Of a stretch of DNA of 64,000 nt, positions 54,716 through 64,000 are shown piece after piece (position 1 is the first letter of the stretch; each line of letters opens with the position of its first letter). A program made the translations under genes and the position numbers. A model generated the notes under the pieces. That model saw only the letters and a list, made by a program, of their open reading frames with translations. It searched no databases and was not told the DNA's origin. Source of the stretch: Alectoria sarmentosa (Eukaryota; Ascomycota; Lecanoromycetes; Lecanorales; Parmeliaceae); contig WOGZ01000035.1 of assembly GCA_009733775.1 (NCBI GenBank), positions 124,001 through 188,000 of the forward strand. Direction: 5' to 3'.

Positions 54716-56305
54716 ATGAACGTCAATAAGAAACTCGGCAGGTTTAAGCAATGGGCGGGGGAGAGAATGGGTGGAGAGGCTAAGACAAGCGTCTCGGACG
54801 ACTTCAAATCGCTCGAGGTAGAGATGGGCCTGAGGCAAGAAGGTAGCACGAGGGCTATCACTTCATTAAGATGGCTCTAGGCTGACTGCTTCCAGGTATG
54901 GAGCGCCTCCAGAGATCAATGACTGCCTACGTCAAAACGCTTTCCAAACGCCAAGAGGGGGATGATAAGGAGAAAATATTGCCAGTCGCTTATCTGGGTT
55001 CGACAATGGTCAATCATGGTGAGGATTTTGAGGACGAATCAGAGTTCGGCCAATGCCTCATGAGTGAGTTATTCTGGTGACACCCTCGTTCATAACGCTA
55101 ATGCTGGCGCAGGTATGGGCAGGACGAATGAAAGAATCGGTCGTATTCAAGAGACCTATGTTGCAAACGCGACTACAAGCTGGCTTGAGTCGCTCGAGAG
55201 ATCTCTTGCACAGATGAAGGAGTACCAAGTAGGTCTTGTCCATGTACATTAAGGGCATACCTGACGACTGCAGTCTGCACGAAAGAAGTTGGAGAGCCGT
55301 CGACTAGCCTACGATGCATCCCTAGCGAAGATGCAGAAAGCGAAGAAAGAGGACTTCAAAGTGGAAGAAGAGCTGCGGTCACAGAAAGCCAAATACGAAG
55401 AAACCAGCGAAGACGTTTACCGCCGCATGCAGGATGTAAGCACTGCGCAGGATATTCCCGATTGTCAAAAAGCTAACGATGGCGAAGATCAAAGAGGCAG
55501 AGGCCGACAGCGTTGCTGACCTTGGAGCGTTCGTGGATGCCGAGCTCAAGTATTACGATCGCTGTCGCGATGTGCTCATGCAGCTGAAGCAAGATTGGCC
55601 CGCAGGGTAAGTTATTACGAGTAGACAGCTCCTTTTTCTAATCTGACTGAAGTTTTCAGAAAAACCGAAGCTAATTGCGGAGATAATCGCCGGGAACCTC
55701 GATCACGATCCAATACCGCACATGCGTACGTGGACAGATACAATCTAATTGAAGAAGAACCCCTTCCTGTGATAGAGAGTCGGCCAGCCATTCGCTCTTC
55801 GCGCACAGCATCTTCCTATGCTCCGACTACCGAGTCTCCTCGAAAAGAATTGAACGGGTACGATTTCAGCTCCGCACGGCCTGGTGTGAACCGCTCAACA
55901 ACTTTCGAGGGTCCAACACAGCTCTATCGGGATGCTTCGCCTCCACAGCGAGTGTCGCGAGTTCCAAGTGATAACTTTACTGTTCGAAACCAGCGGGCAC
56001 AGCTGCGTCCTTTGTCCAGAATCAGCCCAGAGAACGATCTTTTCAGTGATCCTTCCGACGAGTCTATTTTCAACAGCAATAGCAGTCCTGATCGGTCATA
56101 CAAGGAGAGGTCAGCTTCCCCAGCCACTTCACACGGCAGTGCAGCGCCATCTCGTAGCACGAGCTACTCTACATTGACATCAGCTCCGAATGGAAAGAAG
56201 CAAGCACCACCGCCTCCGCCGTCAAGAGCAAAGAAACCGCCGCCGCCTCCTCCACCGCCAATGAAGCGAAGCGCACTCAGTACTACTAACGTTTCATACG
56301 CGTAA
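54716..56305 (+). CDS. BAR-domain protein with proline-rich C-terminus
   Basis: A membrane-curvature protein of the fungal BAR-domain family. Six exons (five short GT-AG introns), about 430 residues. It starts MNVNKKLGRFKQWAGERMGGE, an amphipathic N-terminal helix like N-BAR proteins. Coiled-coil BAR region about residues 20-240: RLQRSMTAYVKTLSKRQEGDD, GRTNERIGRIQETYVANATT, LERSLAQMKEY, SRRLAYDASLAKMQKAKK, ADLGAFVDAELKYYDRCRDVLMQL. The tail is Ser-rich and ends in two polyproline runs (APPPPPSRAKKPPPPPPPP), probable SH3 or profilin ligands. No SH3 domain of its own is visible. Likely acts at endocytic sites or endosomes (inference). Confidence 0.85.
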
Positions 56306-57106
56306 GATGAGCAACATTGCATTAGAATTGGGCGTTAAAGTTCAAGGTGAAAAAAGAACTTGGCATTAGCAGATTGCTTGTGAACTGATATTGTAACTTG
56401 CGTTGAGAGCTCTGTATTACTTTTCCCCCAGACTCATATCACTCCTATACCACGGATGATCATTGTCGGTTGAGGAAAATATGTCTGGTTTGTGGGCGTC
56501 ATTGATGAGAGAACTGCAGAGGTATCGATCCCGGTACTTTCTTCAAAATGGGCTAGACGGCTCTATCGCGAACGTTGCGTAGCTAAGCTCTGACAACAGT
56601 GGTATGAGACAGATAGTGATAGCTACGAGACTATCTGCCAAATTATGAAGATCAGTATCCCATACAAAGCTAGGAAACAAGGGAGCTTAGAAGAATCTGC
56701 GTATATGTGTTAAGGAGCGCCCGTAGACTAGACCTAGTGGCTTGGCAGAGTAGGACGCTAAGATCTCCACCTCAGGAAGGAGAGTCACCAACTTTGCACC
56801 ATACGCTTCATCATCCAAAAATTGTGCCTCGGACCCCGCCATCACCCTATTGCCATACAAAAGCTTCACAACCCTCAACACGTCTCCCGAGACGCGTTGG
56901 AGGGTTCCCCTTCCTCTGCCAAGCTTACCATTCACACCGACCCCGGCAACCAGCCTCGTATTCATCCTCGCATTGCGCTTCTTCCATCCCACGGCGCCTT
57001 GCCCTATCATTCACTCCTTCATTCTCTTGCGCCGCGTCTCAACACCTCCGCTTGCTGACTACTACCGCAACTACGACAATCGCAATCATTAATTCCGGCC
57101 GCCACC
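56306..57106. promoter_or_regulatory. Intergenic region upstream of the RSC ATPase gene
   Basis: Holds the BAR gene 3' flank and a CT- and CA-rich promoter/leader. The ATPase start sits in GCCACCATGG, a strong translation-start context. Confidence 0.6.
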
Positions 57107-60100
57107 ATGGCTTCTGTCCAGACCGCGCCCAACCTTCCTCAGGGTATAACCCAAGCTGCCATCACTGAGACCCTAACCGTACGACCTCTCACAAGCTCAT
57201 TTCTCACCACCTTTCGCAACCTAGTCCTCTCCATAACAGAGTATAAACTAACGTTTTGATAGAAATACAAACAATTGAAAGATCAAGGGGTCCGGCCAGA
57301 TGATCCTGAATTCATAAAATGCTCCAATATCCTGTCCGCGGTCACAAAACAAAAGCGTTATAGGAACCAACAGGCAGAGTATTTGAAGCAACAGGCCCAA
57401 CAACACGCTCAGCAAAGTCAGCAGCATCAACATGCAGGAGAGACTAATGGCGTCAATGGTACGTACCATGTCATCGTGCCATGACGGGTGAATACTGATA
57501 CAGAACGGCAGGACATGCACCCACCTTGGCAAATGGTATACCAATGGTCCAAGGTGTTTCCGCCAATGTGTTTGGCTCTGCAACAACGCAGCTCACAGGC
57601 AATGCGGAGAAATCGGCGAGCTCGCCGCCAAAGCAACAGGCGGACGGTAACGGCAGTCTATCAGATGAGCAGATGCGAATCCTTAAGAATCAGATATTGG
57701 CGTTCAAAATGTTGAGTAAGAATACTGCGATACCTCCCGCTCTGCAACAGCAGCTATTTAAATCACAGCAAAGCAAGCAGCAACCGACAGTCGCGCAGGC
57801 TGTCGCAGCTGCTAGCCAAATCCTAGAAGACGCCCCTCGTAAGACGAAGCAGAGTGACGGAAAGGACAAGGAGCGACTACATATGCACAAAACTTACGAC
57901 GATCCCCATAACTACATCAAGCCCAGCATCAGTTACGCGAACCACACCGTCCGAGCAAATCGGATTCAGGTGTATCCTTTGATGCCAACCGGTATCGACA
58001 TTAACCGACTCCGTCGTGATCGCGAGCTTAGCCTGTCCAACCGTTTGACATCGCGAAAGCTGGATTTATACGAGAGCCGAGCATTGAGTGGTGTTGATGG
58101 GGATCGCATCCGAGAAGAGCGCGAGCGCATTGCTTACAACCGTATCACATCAAGGAAATCAGAGCTTGAAAGCTTACCCGCAAATCTTGCTGCGTGGGAC
58201 ACAAGCAAGAGCGACACACCGCAAGAGGACGACTCCCTTAAGCGGAAAGCCCTTATCGAATATAAGATGCTTTGCTTGCTTCCGAAGCAACGCGCCTTAC
58301 GCCAACAGGTTCACCGAGACTTGGTGCATTACGACAACCTTGCTCAAACTGCCAACCGTTCGATGTACCGTCGACAGAAGAGGCAGTCTCTTCGTGAAGC
58401 TCGCATGACTGAAAAATTAGAGAAGCAACAACGGGACGCTAGGGAAACGAAGGAGAAGAAGAAACAGAACGACCACATTCAGTCGATACTCATGCATGGC
58501 GAAGAAATAAAGAAAGCGGCCGAAACGCAGAGGGTCAGAGTGCAGAAGCTAGGTCGGATGATGCTGGCGCAGCATCAGCACATCGAGAAAGAAGAGCAGA
58601 AGCGTGTCGAGAGAACTGCGAAACAGCGTCTACAAGCCTTAAGAAACGATGACGAAGAGACTTACCTCAAGCTTCTTGGCCAGGCCAAGGACTCCCGCAT
58701 ATCGCACTTGTTAAAACAAACGGATGGTTTCTTGAGCCAGCTTGCTGCTTCCGTGAAACAGCAGCAGAGAGGTGCTGTCGAACAGTATAATCCTGAAGTC
58801 GAGATGCCCGAGGATGATCTTAGTGAAAGCGAAGATGAAGTGGAGGGAGGGCCTAAGGTGGACTACTATCAGGTCGCCCATCGCATCAAGGAAGAGATCA
58901 AGGTGCAACCCGCTAATCTTGAAGGTGGAACGTTGAAGGAGTACCAGATCAAGGGTCTCCAATGGATGATATCGCTCTACAACAATAACCTCAACGGCAT
59001 CCTCGCAGACGAAATGGGCCTTGGAAAGACTATTCAAACCATCAGCTTGCTCACATATCTCATCGAGAAGAAGAAACAAAACGGTCCATTCCTGGTCATC
59101 GTGCCCCTCAGCACGCTCACGAATTGGAACCTCGAATTCGAGAAATGGGCACCTACAGTATCCAGGATTGTCTACAAAGGGCCTCCCGTTATTCGCAAAC
59201 AACAGCAGTCGCAGATCCGGTATGGCAATTTCCAGGTTCTCCTCACCACCTACGAATACATCATCAAAGATAAGCCTGTCCTCAGCAGAATTAAATGGGT
59301 TCATATGATCGTTGACGAAGGACATCGTATGAAAAATGCCCAGTCCAAGCTCAGCAACACCCTAACTCAGTACTACAACACGCGTTATCGTCTCATTTTG
59401 ACCGGCACTCCTTTGCAGAACAACCTTCCTGAGCTGTGGGCGCTCCTCAACTTCGTCCTCCCAACGATTTTCAAATCAGTCAAATCATTTGATGAATGGT
59501 TTAATACTCCGTTTGCTAATACTGGAGGTCAGGACAAGATGGAGCTCACCGAAGAAGAGCAGCTGCTAGTCATTCGTCGGCTGCACAAGGTCCTCAGGCC
59601 ATTTTTACTACGTCGCCTCAAGAAAGACGTCGAGAAGGATCTCCCGGATAAGCAAGAAAGAGTGATCAAATGCAAATTCTCAGCCTTACAAGCGAAGCTG
59701 TACCAACAATTGGTCAAGAACAACAAGATCTCCGTCACTGACGGCAAAGGCGGCAAGACTGGCATTCGCGGTCTCAGTAATATGCTCATGCAATTGCGCA
59801 AATTATGCAATCACCCATTCGTGTTCGAACAGGTGGAAGATCAGATGAATCCCACTCATTACAGCAATGATATGCTATGGCGTACCGCTGGTAAATTTGA
59901 GCTTCTTGATCGGATACTGCCGAAGTTCAAGGCTTCAGGTCATCGGGTCCTGATGTTCTTCCAGATGACCCAGATAATGAACATCATGGAAGACTTTCTA
60001 CGGCTTAGAGATATGCAGTACCTCCGACTTGATGGGTCGACGAAGTCCGACGACCGGTCAGAGCTGCTATCACAATTCAACGATCCTGAATCACCATACT

Positions 60101-61608
60101 TCTGCTTTCTGCTGTCAACACGTGCTGGAGGTCTCGGCTTGAATCTTCAAACGGCTGACACTGTCATAATCTATGACTCGGATTGGAATCCTCACCAGGA
60201 TTTGCAAGCCCAAGATCGTGCTCATCGTATTGGTCAGAAGAATGAAGTCCGCATCTTAAGATTGATCAGCTCCAACTCCATTGAAGAAAAAATTCTCGAG
60301 CGAGCTCAGTACAAGTTGGATATGGATGGCAAAGTCATTCAAGCTGGCCGTTTCGACAATAAGTCCACAAACGAAGAGCGAGACGCCATGCTGAGGACCT
60401 TGCTCGACAGCGCCGAGGCTGCTGAGGCTGGGGCCGAACAAGAAGAAATGGACGATGATGATTTGAACCAAATCATGGCTAGGTCAGAGGGTGAAATTGC
60501 TGTCTTCAAAAAAATGGATGAGGAGCGAGCCAGAAATGCAAGATACGGCCCAGAAGAAGGCAAGCTTCCTCGATTGATGGGCGAGGACGAGCTCCCGGAT
60601 ATCTATATGCAAGAGGACAATCCTATCGCTGAAGAGATCGAGGAGATCGCCGGTCGTGGGGCTCGCGAGAGAACACGGGTCAAATATGATGACGGGCTCA
60701 CTGAAGAGCAATGGTTGGCTGCTGTCGACGATGACGAAGATACCATCGAGGATGCCATGGCTCGAAAACATGCCAAGATCGATAGGCGCAACGCGAACAA
60801 AGATAAGCGGGCGAAGAAAGCCGCAGGAGAAGAGAGTTCTCCCGACATATCTAGGGACAGCTCTGTGGCCCCTTCGTCGAAAAAGCGTAATCGCAAGTCA
60901 GCTGGCGCGAAGCGTAAAGCGGACGACGACGTCGACGATGAGCCAGCGCCTAAGAAAAAGCGTGGCGCACGGCCTAGCAAAGCTATTGAGACTCTCAGCA
61001 CAAGCGAGCGCAACCTTCTTCAAAGGATCCTGAACAGCAATTACCAGTATCTCATGGACCTTGAAGAAGAGGTCCCCGGCGAGGAAGACGATGAAGGCGG
61101 CCCGCTCATCAAAGGTTTCATTGATCCTTTCATCAAGCTGGTGCCGAAAAGCGATTACCCCGACTACTATGTGCTCATCCGGAACCCCATATGCATGGAG
61201 CAGATTGAAAAAAAGATCAACAAAAAGGAATACCGGAACCTGAAGGAGTATAGGGAGGACATTCGCCTTCTTTGTGATAATGCCAGGCTCTACAATGAGG
61301 ATGGCAGTCCACTCTATCAAGATGCCGACAAGATTGAGGTTTGTTCTATCCTTTCCTTGCGACGCTTTGAGTATTTTGCTAATGTTTCGATATAGGCTGC
61401 TACCGTCACCAAGCTAAAGGAAGACACGGAGAAGCATCCGCAGCTCCAAGACTTTGATGACACCACGCCTGCCGACGGACGCTCAACAGCAGCCGTCTCG
61501 AGCGTCGGTACGCCAATGGCATCGGGTCCCAACGGAGCCCCCAAGCTCAAGCTTACTTTCAACGGAGGCAAAGACGGATATGCTAATGGGCTTAGTGATG
61601 AAGATTGA
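57107..61608 (+). CDS. STH1: SNF2-family ATPase of the RSC/SWI-SNF class (Sth1/Snf21-like)
   Basis: Motor subunit of a SWI/SNF-class chromatin remodeller. Exons 57107-57178, 57263-57458, 57512-61338 and 61396-61608 give 1435 residues. It starts MASVQTAPNLPQGITQAA. Domains: a QLQ-like segment (LSDEQMRILKNQILAFKMLSK), an HSA region (about 300-400, basic and helical), SNF2 helicase with DEMGLGKTIQT (about 588), DEGHRMKN (about 690) and QAQDRAHRIGQ (motif VI), a SnAC-type region, an acidic/basic linker and a C-terminal bromodomain (about 1250-1370) with YPDYYVLIRNPICMEQIEKKI. Its overall order matches Sth1/Snf21 and Snf2; the Sth1 assignment is a judgement on overall similarity. Confidence 0.93.
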
Positions 61609-62832
61609 TCAGGCGAGATATTCTAGCAAACTGAATGGACTTGACACGAGGACGATGATGCGATTTGGTTTCTGAATGTACCACCAAGCAAGGGGTTCAA
61701 TAGGAGTTCAACGCGGAGCAGGGCACGCTGAGGCGTTTCGCTCACGGGGTTACTACTGATCGTGCATGCGAAGATTGAGCCTCACGGGTTTTGTATTCTA
61801 GACTAGATATGCACACAGCCAGAATACGAATTGAAAAGGGCCCTTCGGATGGACTGCTTTCATTGCTCTCGTTGGTGATCACTTTTGGTTGTTGGCGCGC
61901 TCGCGAGGTCAACAACTTTCCACAGGCAGCATTCACCCATTCTCTAGCCATTCAAGGCCTCAACGGAGACCATGCACATTTGGCCATCTACTCAGGCTTT
62001 TGAAAGGCATATCGAAAGTCATTGTAAAGATACATGACATCACAGAGAGAGAGCAGTAGGGTCTGGGACGAAGCCAAAAAATAAAAAAGAATGGGAGGGG
62101 GGGAAACACAAATCAAACCGCCTCAGGGAAACTTTAAAGCCACATCTCCGGATCAGGGGGCGTAGAGTACAACCGACTATCCCAAAGTCTTGAATGAGTA
62201 CCCCAATATTTCATAAACGCTACAGTAGCCAGGGGAGCCACGTGTCTGCGGCGCTGCCGTGACGTTCGCTACCTGGGCTGTCGTTGCAGGTGGCGAGCTT
62301 CATATTGCTGCAGGCTTCATACTCGACATCACTTCTCAAAACATGTTGATGGATCGGGAAGCTCAACGCTGGGCGCTCAACGGCCCAGCGTTGAGATTCG
62401 AATTTGATTTCTAAGGATTCTTACACACCCCCACACTCCAGCGGTATCCTCCTGCACGTCCCTCGGCGACCTTTTGCTTCTTCGGACCCGGCTTTGGATC
62501 CCGCCAAGATCTGATGCATTACTGTCACGGCTACCCGGGCTGCTGTTGATGGGGAGGGGTTTGACTTTACTTTGCGTGGATCTTGAGGATCTTATGCTCA
62601 GGATGCTCTAATCTTTGGCTGTCAGTGGTCGTATCTGTGGTTGGAGTTGAATTGGGTTGCAGCGAGGATGGAGCCTCGTGCTGAGATGAGTTTCTTACGC
62701 GGGTAAAAAGACTTGAATTTGGTCGCTTTATATAATCTCTGGCCTCTATATTGTATCCAAAGTAAGCGAAGTGCTTGCACAACTATATTCGGAAAGCTGG
62801 CTATGAGTACCGCTGCCGTCCCCATTCCTTCC
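61609..62832. other. Convergent intergenic region, STH1 and DUR3
   Basis: About 1.2 kb between two 3' ends. The notable feature is a perfect GC-rich hairpin at 62362-62395. No gene is supported; small frames here lack recognisable content. Confidence 0.55.
62362..62395. repeat. Perfect 13-bp stem, 8-nt loop hairpin
   Basis: Arms CTCAACGCTGGGC and GCCCAGCGTTGAG (62362-62374, 62383-62395) with loop GCTCAACG, which repeats the first bases of the stem. Confidence 0.85.
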
Positions 62833-64000
62833 TTACCTACCCACCCTCTCACCCCTCACAATCTCCATGTACAGATCCCTAAAGAACCCCGCCGTCTCCC
62901 AAATCGGGAGTATGACCGAGATCGCCGTCGAGCAGAAGACCCAGCAGAATGTGATGACTACCCAGGCAATGAAAAATCCCTGAGAGAATATGTAATGAGA
63001 GAGGAACATTGGTATCGGAATTAAGAAGTCCATAGAGAAGGTGAGCAGGAAAGAGGCGATGCATGCGACTTTGAACGCTCGTCGAAGCTTTCTGGGTTCT
63101 TCGACCGCTAGTGCGTCTTCTCGCATCTCTTGCTCCTCGTCTCGAACCGTGGGCAGGTCCCCGTTTTTGTTGGGGTTGTCCTTTTCGTTCTCTTCTTGGT
63201 CGAACGAGCCGGAGCTCGGGCTTGTGATGAGGGATGGTGCGTTGATCAAGCGTGTGGTATCCCAGTCAAAAGGTTCTGGCTTGGCCAGCGAGACACTCAC
63301 TGTGACGATGAGCCCAGTCATGATGGCAGCGAGGTTTCCTGCTAATGTGGGATACTCCATGCCAGTGGTTGATACGCTCAAGCTCCCGTAGTACTGATGG
63401 GCGGTGACAAGCCATGCAATAAGCCCAGCACAGAGCCCAGTAACAGCCCCTGATAGAGCGCCTGCCCTCGTTTGCCCTTTCCAGGTGATTGCGAAGGCTG
63501 CTGGAAAGACGGCACCACCAATAAGGAGTCCCATCACCAGGAACAACCAGCCCAGGTCGATGCCTATGACATTCCAGATGCAGGCGAAGATAGCCATTAC
63601 CAAGCCCCAAACGCCGATCATGATGTGTGCGACGGTGATGAGCTGCTCAGGTGTGGCAGCTGGCTTGACGTATGTCTTGAAGACATCGAAGGTCAGAATA
63701 GAGGACACGGCAATGAGCTCTGCCGAAGCACAGCTAGTCACGGCCATGAAAAGGACGATCAACAAGGCCACAGCACCACCAGTTCCTAGCAAAGCAGTAG
63801 CTGCAAATGGAGCCGACAAGCCTGCAGAGATCTGTGCTTGGGTCATGCTGTTTGGATATGTCGGGAAGGTGGGCGAATCTGTGAGGGCTACCGCCGCAAG
63901 CCCTAAAGTGGTGGCAAAGCCGAATGGGATCGCATACCAAGCTAGGCCTCCAAGGATGTAAGCCCGGACAGCAGTCGTAGGTCGGCTTGCAATGGCCCGC
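62833..64000 (-). CDS. DUR3: Urea/polyamine transporter Dur3 (SSS family), 5' part off window
   Basis: A sodium:solute symporter family protein; Dur3 is the plasma-membrane urea active transporter of fungi and plants. The visible 388 residues are the C-terminal half, open to the right edge. Landmarks: ARAIASRPTTAVRAYILGGLAW, IPFGFATTLGLAAVALTDSP, SAELIAVSSILTFDVFKTYVKP (a Dur3 hallmark, near 63690), GLLIGGAVFPAAFAITWKGQ, and a cytosolic loop (about 63080-63250) rich in Glu, Asp and Asn. Two or three membrane segments follow, ending IPIPMFLSHYIFSQGFF and the tail RDLYMEIVRGERVGR. No intron is evident in this part. Confidence 0.93.
   Translation of the reverse strand, partial: RAIASRPTTAVRAYILGGLAWYAIPFGFATTLGLAAVALTDSPTFPTYPNSMTQAQISAGLSAPFAATALLGTGGAVALLIVLFMAVTSCASAELIAVSSILTFDVFKTYVKPAATPEQLITVAHIMIGVWGLVMAIFACIWNVIGIDLGWLFLVMGLLIGGAVFPAAFAITWKGQTRAGALSGAVTGLCAGLIAWLVTAHQYYGSLSVSTTGMEYPTLAGNLAAIMTGLIVTVSVSLAKPEPFDWDTTRLINAPSLITSPSSGSFDQEENEKDNPNKNGDLPTVRDEEQEMREDALAVEEPRKLRRAFKVACIASFLLTFSMDFLIPIPMFLSHYIFSQGFFIAWVVITFCWVFCSTAISVILPIWETAGFFRDLYMEIVRGERVGR

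Noticed and set aside
61630..61680. Possible C/D box snoRNA near GATGATG and CTGA
   Set aside because: Boxes too close together and no terminal stem.
1..64000. CRISPR arrays, rRNA and tRNA genes
   Set aside because: No regularly spaced direct repeats; no rRNA-like sequence; searches by eye for B-box words found only hits inside protein genes.

Overview
The window looks like nuclear DNA of a filamentous ascomycete (Pezizomycotina). Genes are compact. Most are broken by introns of about 50-120 bp with GT-AG ends, intergenic spaces are 0.2-3.5 kb, and the recognised proteins (Ste11-type MAPKKK with SAM and RA domains, Ksp1/Ran1-like kinase, LaeA-like methyltransferase, Lsg1, Ltv1, Vps18, Dur3) have the form usual in that group. 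A Dothideomycete is a reasonable guess, because two introns look like introner-like elements, best known from that class; this is inference.

Layout, left to right. 1-4739 (-): ABCC-type ABC transporter cut by the left edge. 6229-8256 (+): SAM methyltransferase in many small exons. 8642-9201 (-): Spo12-family cell-cycle protein. 9607-11160 (-): acyl-CoA dehydrogenase ending in a peroxisomal SKL. 12683-14659 (-) and 14865-16371 (+): divergent Lsg1 (60S export GTPase) and Ltv1 (40S assembly). 16817-18302 (+): adenosine kinase. 18582-21375 (-): Est1/Smg7-like protein. 21860-22763 (+): ZNF511-like zinc-finger protein. 22764-24340 is gene-poor. 24349-28526 is a 4178-bp AT-rich hAT-type DNA transposon with an 8-bp target-site duplication, matching short terminal repeats, large hairpins near both ends and a broken transposase gene. 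28535-32062 is a long gene-poor stretch that ends in the leader of a Ksp1-like kinase (32063-33973, +). 34480-35004 (-): unrecognised small gene. 35455-38440 (-): Vps18. 39848-42830 (+): Ste11. 43357-45893 (-): ubiquitin protease with a C-terminal CaaX box. 46670-47935 (-) and 48111-48913 (+): divergent mitochondrial ribosomal protein uL5m and Atg43-like mitophagy receptor. 49481-51685 (-): DDT/WHIM1 chromatin protein. 53134-54068 (+): cytosolic ribosomal protein uL2. 54716-56305 (+): BAR-domain protein. 57107-61608 (+): RSC/SWI-SNF ATPase. 62833-64000 (-): Dur3 urea transporter cut by the right edge.

Most genes are unrelated housekeeping functions. Two divergent pairs share short promoters and related roles: Lsg1/Ltv1 (large- and small-subunit ribosome maturation, 205 bp apart) and uL5m/Atg43 (both mitochondrial, 175 bp apart). 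The most unusual signals are a repeat-like intron family shared by LTV1 and the ATG43-like gene, and the structured ends of the hAT element. I saw no convincing tRNA, rRNA or CRISPR array.
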